In this document: piece by piece, positions 17,739 to 25,250 of the stretch
How positions within the stretch are numbered: the stretch's first letter is position 1
How the letters are laid out: each line of letters opens with the position of its first letter
Assembly: GCA_902792535.1 (NCBI GenBank)
Contig: CADAZU010000004.1
Location: 1 to 64,000 of the forward strand
Source: an uncultured Bacteroidales bacterium
GTDB taxonomy: Bacteria > Bacteroidota > Bacteroidia > Bacteroidales > Paludibacteraceae
Direction of reading: 5' to 3'
Length of the DNA stretch: 64,000 bases
Translations under genes and position numbers: made by a program
The notes under the pieces: generated by a model
What the model was told of the DNA's origin: nothing
What the model saw: only the letters and a program-made list of their open reading frames with translations
Database searches by the model: none

Positions 17739-18942
17739 AAAAGGTGTCGATGATGTGAGCGGCGACATCCGCTTTGCTGAGCAATGGCAGTTCGGCTTCT
17801 TTGTTGTCGCTGTTTATGATCGTTACGCGGTTAGTGTCGGTGCCGAATCCGGCGCCTGCTTCGCGTAGCGAATTGAGGACGATGCCGTCCAGATGCTTGC
17901 GCTCCATCTTGCGGAGCGCATTTTCTTTTTCATGCTCGGTCTCCAGCGCGAACCCAATGAGTTTCTGCCCGTTGTGCTTGCTCTCGCCTAATGCACGCGC
18001 AATATCCGGAGTGGTGCGCAGCGGGAGGTCCATTTCTGTCTGACCGGGTTGTTTCTTGATCTTTTCTGTTGCCTGATTGGCTGGCGTGAAATCCGCTACT
18101 GCGGCGCATAGAATCGCGCCGTTCATGCCGGACCATTCTGCCATGCAGGCTTCGTACATCTCCTGCGCCGAGAGGGCGTTGATCCGCCGGATCGCACCAA
18201 AGGGGTTATAGAGCGGAGCGGAGACGTCTCCGCAAACGAGCGTCACTTCAGCTCCTCTCCGCGCACACTCGTGCGCCAGAGCCATCCCCATCTTGCCGGT
18301 GGAGTAATTGCTGATGAACCGTACGGGGTCGATTTTCTCTTGTGTTCCGCCGGCGGTGATCAGGATCTTTTTGCCTGCCATGTCTTGAGGCGCAAGGATA
18401 TATTCGAGCGCCTCTTGCAGTTCCTCTATCTCCGGCATACGCCCTTTGCCGCTCGTTCCGCAAGCCAGCGGACCTTCTGCCGGTTCGATCACCCGCACTT
18501 TCTCCCATCTGCGGATAGTATCAATGGCGTGCTGCGTCGCGGGCGACTCCCACATCTTGTCGTTCATCGCCGGCGCAACAAGGATGGGCTTGCGTGCTGT
18601 GCAGGAGCAGATGGTGGTCGTGAGCGCATCGTCGGCTATGCCGGCTGCCATCTTGCCGATCACATTGGCTGTCGCGGGCGCTACGATCATGGCGTCGCAC
18701 CAGTCCGGCAGCGAGATATGCTCTGTCGAGTGCTCGTTGATGGCGGCGAACACATCCGAATAAACCCTGCTGCCGGATACGGTCTGCAGGGTCAGTTCTG
18801 TAACAAATTGCAGGGCATTCCGGGTCGTTGCTACCCGTACTTCCGCGCCGGCTTTGACCAGCGAACGAATCAGTTCCGGGATCTTGTATGCCGCGATACC
18901 GCCGCTGATGCCCACTAATATGTGCTTACCGCAAAGCCTCAT
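17731..18942 (-). CDS. coaBC: Bifunctional phosphopantothenoylcysteine decarboxylase / phosphopantothenate-cysteine ligase
   Basis: 403 residues covering two steps of coenzyme A synthesis. The CoaC half (about 1-185) binds FMN and shows [10 protein letters not shown], the [13 protein letters not shown] block, the PAMN motif and the CGTSGKGRM Cys. The CoaB half (about 190-403) shows [25 protein letters not shown] and KIKKQPG. Length is normal. It overlaps the omega gene by 17 nt; the order BamD-omega-CoaBC is typical of Bacteroidales. Confidence 0.97.
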   Translation of the reverse strand: MRLCGKHILVGISGGIAAYKIPELIRSLVKAGAEVRVATTRNALQFVTELTLQTVSGSRVYSDVFAAINEHSTEHISLPDWCDAMIVAPATANVIGKMAAGIADDALTTTICSCTARKPILVAPAMNDKMWESPATQHAIDTIRRWEKVRVIEPAEGPLACGTSGKGRMPEIEELQEALEYILAPQDMAGKKILITAGGTQEKIDPVRFISNYSTGKMGMALAHECARRGAEVTLVCGDVSAPLYNPFGAIRRINALSAQEMYEACMAEWSGMNGAILCAAVADFTPANQATEKIKKQPGQTEMDLPLRTTPDIARALGESKHNGQKLIGFALETEHEKENALRKMERKHLDGIVLNSLREAGAGFGTDTNRVTIINSDNKEAELPLLSKADVAAHIIDTFFT

Positions 18943-19258
18943 CGCGGTTGCCCGAACGATAAATCAATTCGCCGTCGATGAACTCCTGGGTAGCCATCAG
19001 CGTCGGCTTCGGCAGGCGCTCGTACTGGCGGCTGATCTCGATCTGTTCGCGGTTCTCAAACGTCTCCTCCAGGTTGTCCTGCGGGATAGAGAAATCCTGC
19101 AATTTGGAGTCCAATTCGCGTTTGATACCCATGCTGATCTGATTAGCACGTTTGGCAATAATAGCTACGGTCTCATAGATGTTTCCCACCGGCTCCATGA
19201 GCAGGTTGATGTCCCGAGTGACCGTGTTTCTCGGAGCTTTTGAATTCTTGTAGTCCAT
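18926..19258 (-). CDS. rpoZ: RNA polymerase omega subunit (Bacteroidetes type)
   Basis: 110 residues. The segment [28 protein letters not shown] corresponds to the conserved omega core (AxxRAxQI), which latches the beta-prime C-terminus. The C-terminal part ([20 protein letters not shown]) is specific to Bacteroidetes. Position between bamD (4 nt away) and coaBC (overlapping) supports the call. Confidence 0.88.
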   Translation of the reverse strand: MDYKNSKAPRNTVTRDINLLMEPVGNIYETVAIIAKRANQISMGIKRELDSKLQDFSIPQDNLEETFENREQIEISRQYERLPKPTLMATQEFIDGELIYRSGNRDEALR

Positions 19259-19262
19259 ATCT

Positions 19263-20066
19263 TTATTCTTTCGTTATTTTCTTTACCTGTGTGAGCATCT
19301 TGTCGGCATCCTTGCGGTGCTTCGAGTTGGGATACTCGGTGATGAAATTGTAGTATTCGTCCTGCGTGTCGCGGGCGCGTTCCAATTTCTTGTCTTCAAA
19401 TGAGTTGACCATCTGCTGGTATTTCGCCTGCAGGATCAGCCAGCTGAAATCCTCCTGATAGGCATTGCTGGGATAGTCCTTCAGCGCATTCTTCGCTACA
19501 ATCTCGCAACTCAGATAGTTATTGCCCAAATAGGTTCCGAGGTTGTAATACAGTTGCGCACTCTTTAGTTCCTTGAGCGCCAATTTGTCGTATAGTTCGC
19601 TCATCTCCCGGTATGCCTGTTCTGCATAGGGGCTCTCCGGATAGAGCTCAACGAAGAGTGTAAAAGCGTCGATCGCTTTTTTGGTGATCGCCTGATCGAG
19701 TCGGGCATCCGGCGAGTCCAAGTATTGGCAGTGACCCACCTGGAAATACGCCTCCGTCGCATATTTACCCTTCGGGTAATTGCGGACGTATGCCTGATAG
19801 TAATCCGTCGCAGACTCATAGGATTTCTGACCCATATAACTGCGCGCCAGATATGCCAGGATGTCTTCCGACCGCTCGGTACCTTTGTAGTATGCCGACA
19901 CGTCGTCCAGCAGCGTTTGGGATTTGACATACTGCTTGTTGTTGAAATACCGCAAAGCCGCCTGGTATTTCTCCTCCGGGTCGCGGGATTTCAGCAGTTT
20001 CTGGTACTCGCCGCAACTCGTGAGTACCACCATCATAAGCAATATGATCAATCCTTTTTCGCGCAT
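19263..20066 (-). CDS. bamD: Outer-membrane assembly lipoprotein BamD
   Basis: 267 residues from ATG 20066, chosen because it gives a lipoprotein signal (IILLMMVVLTSCGEYQ); the frame is open to 20135. TPR-like helical repeats follow (KYQAALRYFNNKQYVKSQTLLDDV, YYKGTERSEDILAYLARSYMGQKSYESATDYYQAY). BamD with BamA inserts beta-barrel proteins. A promoter lies 18 nt upstream of the start, inside the spacer and tail of apbE. Confidence 0.93.
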   Translation of the reverse strand: MREKGLIILLMMVVLTSCGEYQKLLKSRDPEEKYQAALRYFNNKQYVKSQTLLDDVSAYYKGTERSEDILAYLARSYMGQKSYESATDYYQAYVRNYPKGKYATEAYFQVGHCQYLDSPDARLDQAITKKAIDAFTLFVELYPESPYAEQAYREMSELYDKLALKELKSAQLYYNLGTYLGNNYLSCEIVAKNALKDYPSNAYQEDFSWLILQAKYQQMVNSFEDKKLERARDTQDEYYNFITEYPNSKHRKDADKMLTQVKKITKE

Positions 20067-20084
20067 TCCGCCAAATTTAGCCTG

Positions 20085-20116
20085 CAAAGGTACGACATTT
20101 TTTTGAATTATGCAAG
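20085..20116 (-). promoter_or_regulatory. Promoter for bamD-rpoZ-coaBC
   Basis: On the minus strand CTTG (20113-20116) and TACCTTTG (20085-20092) are 20 nt apart. Gives bamD its own promoter between apbE and bamD. Confidence 0.65.
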
Positions 20117-20124
20117 AGAATTCT

Positions 20125-21162
20125 TTATTTTTCAATCATTTTCTCCCATTTTGAGGACGTAACGACCGTCAAACTGTCTTTTTTTGCAACGATCAGGTAG
20201 CATGCTGCGTCTTGCGCCCGTTCGATCATGTCGAGTGCTTCTTCGGCTCCGAGCACCATACATGCCGTGGCGAGCGCATCGGCTCTCATGCAGGATGAAC
20301 TGACGACCGTCGCGCTCAGCAGCGAGTGCTGCACCGGATAGCCCGTGCGCGGGTCGATCGTGTGGCTGCGGCGCTCTTCGCCGGCATAGTAGAAATTGCG
20401 GTAATTGCCTGAAGTCGCCATATGGATGTCGCTTACCGCCAGGATCTCTTGCAGTTCCTCTTGCGCACCTTCGTTATTGAGGTTGGGTTTTGTGATGCCT
20501 ATTCGCCAAGCCTCGCCTTTGTCGTTCACCCCTCGCGCTACCACTTCGCCGCCTATGTCCACCAGATAATTGGTGCACCCGTGTTCGGACAGCAGCTCAG
20601 CAATCACATCGCAGGCTTGTCCTTTTGCCACGGCTCCGCCGTCTATCTGCACGCGTCGGTCGGATTTATAGACATGGTGATCGACCAGCTCCACTTTGTC
20701 GAACCCGACGAACTGACGGATACTGTCTATCGTCTGGGGGCTGATGGCTGATAGCTGATCGCTTTTGCGACCAAAGCCAAAGGCTTTCACCAGCGGTGCT
20801 ACGGTGATGTCGAAAGCACCTCCGGAGAGCGTATAGACCTCGGTTGCCTCCCTCCACATCGCTTCGAAGAGCGCGTCTGTCGTAGTGTCGCGGTTGGCGT
20901 TGACGGCGGAGAGGACGGAGTGGGGATTGAACATACTCAGGCTGTTGTCGAACGCCTGCAACGCAGCTTTGATACTATCGTGCAAATCACTTTCTGCCTC
21001 GTATCGGATGTTGTAATAGGTTCCGAAGATCTTACCCTCATTGCGATAATAAGCCTTCGTCTTTTCACTTTCATCCTTCCCTCCAACTCCCCAAATCAGC
21101 AGCGCTGCCAGGCCCACGCCCAGCAGTGCACTGATCATATGTCGTCTGCTAATATTTTTCAC
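20125..21162 (-). CDS. apbE: FAD:protein FMN transferase ApbE
   Basis: 345 residues. Start is GTG 21162, directly after an in-frame TAA; ATG 21138 is the alternative. One N-terminal membrane segment (LLGVGLAALLIWGVGG) points to export. ApbE motifs: MGTYYNI-type FGTYYNIRYE, GGAFDITVAPLV, VQIDGGAVAKGQACD, GGEVVARG, SHTIDPRTGYP and ADALATACMVLG. The enzyme attaches FMN covalently to Thr/Ser of flavoproteins such as RnfG and NqrC. Residues near 125 (KSDQLSAISPQTI) are encoded by a micro-repeat insertion. It is 13 nt downstream of a barrel gene. Confidence 0.95.
   Translation of the reverse strand: MKNISRRHMISALLGVGLAALLIWGVGGKDESEKTKAYYRNEGKIFGTYYNIRYEAESDLHDSIKAALQAFDNSLSMFNPHSVLSAVNANRDTTTDALFEAMWREATEVYTLSGGAFDITVAPLVKAFGFGRKSDQLSAISPQTIDSIRQFVGFDKVELVDHHVYKSDRRVQIDGGAVAKGQACDVIAELLSEHGCTNYLVDIGGEVVARGVNDKGEAWRIGITKPNLNNEGAQEELQEILAVSDIHMATSGNYRNFYYAGEERRSHTIDPRTGYPVQHSLLSATVVSSSCMRADALATACMVLGAEEALDMIERAQDAACYLIVAKKDSLTVVTSSKWEKMIEK
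20737..20766. repeat. GCTGATGGCTGATAGCTGAT micro-repeat inside apbE
   Basis: Three near-identical 8-9 nt units lie in the coding sequence and give the peptide SDQLSAISPQ in frame. The same unit family occurs at 44650-44690, 45260-45292 and 61681-61712. Confidence 0.65.
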
Positions 21163-21175
21163 TTACCGAACGCGA

Positions 21176-22060
21176 TCAAAACCAGAATCCGAGACCGATT
21201 ACGCCGTTCAGTTTCTGGTTGTATAGTTTCTCGTCGCCTGCGGCTTTCCATAGTACGGCATTATCCTTGTTCACACCGTCCGGATTGAGAGTGCCTTGCG
21301 CGAAAAGATTCAGCGTGATATGTTCGAACTCCCATTCTTTGTCGATTTTCAGGCTGATGTTGTTTACCGCGAATTTGCTGTTGCCGTATATCGGGCTTTC
21401 CCACGGAGACATACCTACTACGGCGCCGATGGTCAGACCGATTGACTCGAACGTATGGTCGTAACCCACTTCGAAATACGAGCTCCATGCGCGCTTCGGA
21501 TCGCCGGTGTTGGCGTCGTAAACCAAGTCCTGACCGGCTATTGTGGTGAACCAGTTGAAGTAGAGACCGGCTTTGGTCAGTTCGCCGAAGTTGTAGCCTG
21601 CCCATACCTCGGTTGTGCTGCTGTTGTTGCTTCCGTCCAGTTCTGCTACAGGGCGCCAGGAGAAGAAATTGGATCCGCCGAAATAATAATAGTGGTTGAA
21701 TCCAAGGTTCAGACCGTAAATCGCGAACGATCCCACGATGTCCAGCTCCGGCATAAAACGGGTGTTCGGGTCGATCTCGTCGCCGCTTTCGGCATCAATG
21801 TACGTCGGCTGTCCTTTCCTGAACATCCAGTCCGATGCACCGATGTTCGCCCATGCGCCGATACGGAACTGAACTTTCTCGTCCGCGGCGTTAAAGCCGA
21901 TTTCGACATCCGGCTGGAAACTCAGACCGCCGTTGTACTGGCCACGCCAGATATAACTGCTCACGATCTCTGCGCCTGCGTCGTAAGCGAACTCTACTTC
22001 TGCTTTCGCAGACATTACCACAGCCACTATTGCGGCTGCCAATACCAATACCTTTTTCAT
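21176..22060 (-). CDS. Predicted outer-membrane beta-barrel protein (TorF-like), copy 1
   Basis: 294 residues from ATG 22060. The signal peptide is MKKVLVLAAAIVAVVMSAKA. The mature chain has repeated amphipathic strands (SSYIWRGQYNGGLSFQPDVEIGF, QFRIGAWANIG) and ends in an aromatic-rich strand (GVIGLGFWF). It aligns by eye over its whole length with the next gene (SSYIWRG/AAYLWRG, GMSPWESPIYG/AMTPWKSVYTT), so the two are tandem paralogues. The pattern resembles TorF-type putative porins. Substrate unknown. It is followed closely by apbE. Confidence 0.8.
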   Translation of the reverse strand: MKKVLVLAAAIVAVVMSAKAEVEFAYDAGAEIVSSYIWRGQYNGGLSFQPDVEIGFNAADEKVQFRIGAWANIGASDWMFRKGQPTYIDAESGDEIDPNTRFMPELDIVGSFAIYGLNLGFNHYYYFGGSNFFSWRPVAELDGSNNSSTTEVWAGYNFGELTKAGLYFNWFTTIAGQDLVYDANTGDPKRAWSSYFEVGYDHTFESIGLTIGAVVGMSPWESPIYGNSKFAVNNISLKIDKEWEFEHITLNLFAQGTLNPDGVNKDNAVLWKAAGDEKLYNQKLNGVIGLGFWF

Positions 22061-22080
22061 TTTCTTTAAATTATTAATTA

Positions 22081-22130
22081 TCAATTCTTAGCCCCTCAGG
22101 GGCACGATTATTTCTCAATTCTCAATTATT
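22081..22130. repeat. Palindromic element flanked by AATTCTC units
   Basis: A GC-rich hairpin (TAGCCCCTCAGGGGCACG) flanked by TCAATTCT and TCTCAATTCTCAATTATT units. The same core, in the opposite orientation and with two mismatches, lies inside the M20 peptidase gene at 50784-50813. Here it fills the gap between two barrel genes and could also work as an attenuator. Confidence 0.7.
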
Positions 22131-23001
22131 TCAAATACACTCCCACGGTGAGATTGGCGTTCACCGTCTGCGCATACGGCGTATAGGGCTGCCATTGTGC
22201 GCTTCGGTGGTCGGCGGCAAGCATAGTGGGGTTGATGGAGACCTGACCTTGCAGCATCATACCGCATCGTTTGCTCAGCGACCAGTCTTTGCGCAACCGC
22301 ACTTCCACGTTCACCACACCGGCATTATGGACATAGGTTGTATAGACACTCTTCCATGGCGTCATTGCCACTGCGCCGTAGAGACTGATCCCGTACGGAA
22401 AATGGTGGGTGTAACTGAGTTCCAGATAACTGGAGAACGCCCGGATGGTGTCGCCGGCTTCGTTGATGTAACCGTCGGCGGCTGCCACGCGGCTTGCCCA
22501 CAATATCTTAAGCGGGATCTTTGGACTCAGCGTGTAACTCACATCCACTTCCAGCCTGTTTCCTATGTACGGGTCATTGCTGAAATCAAAGAACGGACAG
22601 TTGAAATTATGGACGAAGAGCACAAACGCATTCAGTCCCCATCGGTCAAAACCGAGCGTCAGATCCACCTCCGGCTCGAAGGAGTTAAACCGCCAATCGA
22701 ATGTGCCTATGTTCCACCACAAATCGACGTACAAACCTCCGTAGCCGACGTTAGCCGAAGCTTGCAGGTTCGGTCCTCCGGCGTATAACCCACGCCATAA
22801 ATACGCCGCTTGTATCTTCGCTTGTGCGCCGTACGTCAGTCTTACGGGTTTCTTGTACTCGTCCCATAAATAACTGACGGCAGACGCAGGTGTGACCTGG
22901 CTGACGGCTTCTTCCGCGTGCGCGCTCGCGTTAATTACAATAGGTATTGCTCCAATGCATAGCACCAGAGCAATCACCTTTCTGAAATTGTCAATTCTCA
23001 A
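22126..23001 (-). CDS. Predicted outer-membrane beta-barrel protein (TorF-like), copy 2
   Basis: 291 residues if started at TTG 23001, which lies inside an AATTCTC/AATTGTC micro-repeat; GTG 22977 is an alternative. No ATG is available between the upstream TGA and the signal peptide (VIALVLCIGAIPIVINASAHA), so the original start may have been altered by the repeat. Strand pattern and key segments (AAYLWRGLYAGGPNLQASANVGYGG, AMTPWKSVYTTYVHNAGVVNVEVRL) match copy 1. Ends NLTVGVYLK rather than in an aromatic residue. Function unknown. Confidence 0.75.
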   Translation of the reverse strand: MRIDNFRKVIALVLCIGAIPIVINASAHAEEAVSQVTPASAVSYLWDEYKKPVRLTYGAQAKIQAAYLWRGLYAGGPNLQASANVGYGGLYVDLWWNIGTFDWRFNSFEPEVDLTLGFDRWGLNAFVLFVHNFNCPFFDFSNDPYIGNRLEVDVSYTLSPKIPLKILWASRVAAADGYINEAGDTIRAFSSYLELSYTHHFPYGISLYGAVAMTPWKSVYTTYVHNAGVVNVEVRLRKDWSLSKRCGMMLQGQVSINPTMLAADHRSAQWQPYTPYAQTVNANLTVGVYLK

Positions 23002-23015
23002 TTGTCAATCCGCAA

Positions 23016-23255
23016 TTATAAAGCATTCTGAGCTTCCCATGCTTTGCGCAGGGCAACCTCCAAAATGCGAGTGTTGGTAAAATCAACAATACCGCCGTCA
23101 GGACCTGCCTCCATGTGGTAATCTGCGGTTCCTTCTCCGTTGAAATAAGCTCTCACCTCTTCGCCGGTAAGACCCAACTCTGCGGCGATTGCATCCATTG
23201 TACCATGTGGAAGACTGTCTTTTACTGCACGAAGGCGATTAAATGTTGTACGCAT
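23016..23255 (-). CDS. Small helix-turn-helix-like protein, unknown
   Basis: 79 residues. The segment HGTMDAIAAELGLTGEEVRAYFNGE looks like a helix-turn-helix (AIAAELGLTGEEVRAYF), followed by a conserved-looking end (PDGGIVDFTNTRILEVALRKAW). I know similar short proteins in Bacteroidales but no function. A leader of about 90 nt and a good promoter (23351-23382) precede it. It may share a transcript with the two barrel genes. Confidence 0.7.
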   Translation of the reverse strand: MRTTFNRLRAVKDSLPHGTMDAIAAELGLTGEEVRAYFNGEGTADYHMEAGPDGGIVDFTNTRILEVALRKAWEAQNAL

Positions 23256-23350
23256 AATTAATTGTTTTTTATAGTGTTTGTAATGTTAATTATCCTTGTC
23301 TCTCATGCCAATTTAGCATCCGTTTGGGGCATACCGTCCCAAATTCGCTG

Positions 23351-23382
23351 CAAAGATACAACAAAAATTGCACATATGCAAA
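23351..23382 (-). promoter_or_regulatory. Promoter for the small HTH-like gene and barrel genes
   Basis: On the minus strand TTTG (23379-23382) and TATCTTTG (23351-23358) with 20 nt between. Confidence 0.7.
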
Positions 23383-23509
23383 TTTTTAGAGATAAATTTT
23401 AGCAAAATATTTTTTTAACTTTTTCCGAAGATTGTGGTTTGTTTGTTCCGGAATCTGTGGTTCCCTCTTGTCTAATTGCCGATTATTAAGATTCTGTCCC
23501 ATACTACCT

Positions 23510-23553
23510 GCATACGACTTGCATACGAGACACCTACGAGACAGATACGAGAC
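23510..23553. repeat. Four-unit 11-bp direct repeat (TACGA every 11 bp)
   Basis: Units GCATACGACTT, GCATACGAGAC, ACCTACGAGAC and AGATACGAGAC follow without gaps, with TACGA at 23513, 23524, 23535 and 23546. The period is close to one DNA turn. Confidence 0.8.
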
Positions 23554-23726
23554 GATAGAAGCCCTAAAATCGCCCTTTTTCGTCCCTCAAAAGTTTCCGA
23601 TTTTTAAGATTAGGTGGTTGTACCCAAATCTGCCTAAGAGCAGCGCGACGTCAGCGCAACCTCTGCCGCTTGAACCGATTTTAAAACGAACTTGAAAAGT
23701 TCCTGTTGTTAAGAAAAAAAATGACA

Positions 23727-23786
23727 TGACCGAATTGACCGAATTGACCGTTTGGGGTGAAACGGTCAAAAAGGTCAAAACGGTCA
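23727..23786. repeat. 9-bp repeats in inverted arrangement (TGACCG x3 / CGGTCA x3)
   Basis: TGACCG occurs at 23727, 23736 and 23745; CGGTCA or AGGTCA at 23763, 23772 and 23781. The two arms are reverse complements about a 12-nt centre, so the transcript can fold into a hairpin and the DNA offers six spaced binding sites. Confidence 0.8.
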
Positions 23787-23894
23787 TAACAAAAAATTAT
23801 ATATCAGTTTTGCCATGTCAAAAATTATCCTAAATTGCCCAAAAATTAAAATGGTTCACAAATTAACCAAATGAAACAAATTAGGGAAACTGAA

Positions 23895-23948
23895 TTCGTC
23901 AATATGCAACGAAGCTGCTGTTTGCTGTACATTTTGGTTAGTTCCCAT
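23895..23948 (-). pseudogene. Fragment of a VWA-family gene (duplicate scrap)
   Basis: Encodes MGTNQNVQQTAASLHIDEF, nearly the same as MGTNQNVQQTASALHIDEY in the VWA pseudogene at 24264-24978, preceded by FVF that also fits the family. No other part of the gene remains around it, so this is a residue of a second, older copy. Confidence 0.7.
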
Positions 23949-24200
23949 AAAAACAAACATAACAAAACATTGCTCCAAAAGGCGAATATATGTTTCTATA
24001 GTTGCTATTTTATGAAGATTTTGCGATTTTAACCACAAAATTCATATAGATTTTGCGATTACGTTCACATCAAGCGGCAAAATCGGAAGAAGATATTTTT
24101 TATTTGTTTGTCCAAAATTACCAAAAATGATTCAAAAATTTTGATATCTTTCACAAAAGACACAAAGGAAAAAAAGGTGCACGTTTACAAAAAATGTACG

Positions 24201-24250
24201 TGAGACTATGGGACTTTGGGACTTTAAAGTCTCATAGTCTCAAAGTCTCA
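24201..24250 (-). terminator. Near-perfect 50-bp inverted repeat of 8-bp units
   Basis: TGAGACTATGGGACTT units run into AAGTCTCATAGTCTCA units. The arms pair over about 24 bp. It lies 13 nt beyond the VWA pseudogene stop and may act as its terminator, although it lacks a T-run in that direction and is also a micro-repeat array. Confidence 0.5.
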
Positions 24251-24263
24251 GTGCAAATTTTCA

Positions 24264-24978
24264 CTATTTATCGAACCAACCATCTTCTTTATTGCGGTCG
24301 CGATAGTAGTTGTTGCGGTCTCTGCGAGACATACCGCGCGTATCTTTTTTGTACTGCGACATGCGGTCATAGTAATCGGCTGACGCTTTCATACCGCTTT
24401 TCCATGCTCTTTTCATGCCTTCCGTGGAATACTCAAACACCTTATATTCATCAATATGTAGTGCAGAAGCGGTTTGCTGCACATTCTGGTTGGTTCCCAT
24501 GGTCAAGGGTATATATATGCGAGGCGTTTTCCATTCCGTCACTGATGATGGTTACAACAGCCGTTGCATTCTCCAGTTTATTCAGCTTGCTTTGAAGTTT
24601 GGTAAGCGACAGACCTATTGCATCAAACATGGCGGTCATACCGTCCGGTCGATAATCTTGCATCAAAAGATTAGGAAGATTTTGCACGGTGTCGCAGTCA
24701 TATACGTCTGTTACAAAATTGTTGAACAGCGTCAGGGTAACAAGGTTTTGCTGCTCCAGATCATACTATTTTTGTGCATTTCGAATGACCTCCAGCGTCT
24801 CGTTGTAGCCTTGTATCGCGGCTTCTCTCAACGGCGACATAGAGCCGCTACGGTCGAGGATGACAAGATTGTAGATTTTGGTCACTTCCACATTTTCATC
24901 GGTGGCTGATTGATTTGCGCGCTTCGCGCAGCCTGCAAGGCAAAGAATAGCCGACAGGCAAAGAATGAACTTTTTCAT
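24264..24978 (-). pseudogene. Broken von Willebrand factor A domain lipoprotein
   Basis: The 5' end encodes a lipoprotein signal (MKKFILCLSAILCLAGCAKR) and the MIDAS motif LVILDRSGSMSPLREAAIQGYNETL. A TAG stop at 24766-24768 interrupts it in the same frame; the reading resumes as YDLEQQNLVTLTLFNN...PDGMTAMFDAIG...VTIISDGMENASH. Near 24500 the frame shifts and a stretch of roughly 20-25 residues expected by the family is missing before MGTNQNVQQTASALHIDEYKVFEY. Two lesions mean no full-length product. Family members are conserved in Bacteroidetes with unknown role. Confidence 0.85.
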
Positions 24979-25015
24979 AGTCGTTTTTGTTTAAATTGTG
25001 ATTTGTTCTGATTTG

Positions 25016-25144
25016 TTAATCTATATTCCAATAGGCATCCGGTTCGCCATCAAAGATGGTGTTGATGTCTTCATCCGAGAAACCAGCCACATCATGGGCA
25101 TAAGTTCCTGCATACTCGTCTTCGTAATCTTCGCAGTAGAACAT
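25016..25144 (-). CDS. Small acidic protein (42 residues), unknown
   Basis: ATG 25144 follows a strong AGGAGG (25152-25157). The product, MFYCEDYEDEYAGTYAHDV... ending PDAYWNID, is very acidic with several Tyr and one Cys and has no membrane segment. I have a memory of similar short proteins in Bacteroides but no function. A possible -7 box (TAATTTTG, 25175-25182) lies upstream without a matching -33. It sits between the VWA pseudogene and the helicase operon. Confidence 0.6.
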   Translation of the reverse strand: MFYCEDYEDEYAGTYAHDVAGFSDEDINTIFDGEPDAYWNID

Positions 25145-25250
25145 AATTTTGCCTCCTTTTTTAGTTTTACGATGCAAAATTACTGCGAAGTTGTGCAACC
25201 TATTTGCACAAGGAGAAAAAAAGCAAATTATTTTGCATGCATTTCCGATT

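Larger units (their letters stand above)
23383..24200. other. AT-rich non-coding stretch with repeat arrays and a pseudogene scrap
   Basis: No convincing gene. It contains a four-unit 11-bp array (23510-23553), paired 9-bp arrays in inverted orientation (23727-23786), and at 23895-23948 a scrap homologous to the VWA gene downstream. Base composition turns clearly AT-richer here, and this marks the left edge of the island that runs to about 36.65 kb. Confidence 0.7.

Noticed and set aside
23432..23695. 87-codon frame in the AT-rich gap
   Set aside because: Contains the 11-bp repeat array, no start signal, no similarity that I recognise.
23510..24250. Possible CRISPR array
   Set aside because: Repeat units are 8-11 bp, contiguous and without spacers; no cas gene in the window.
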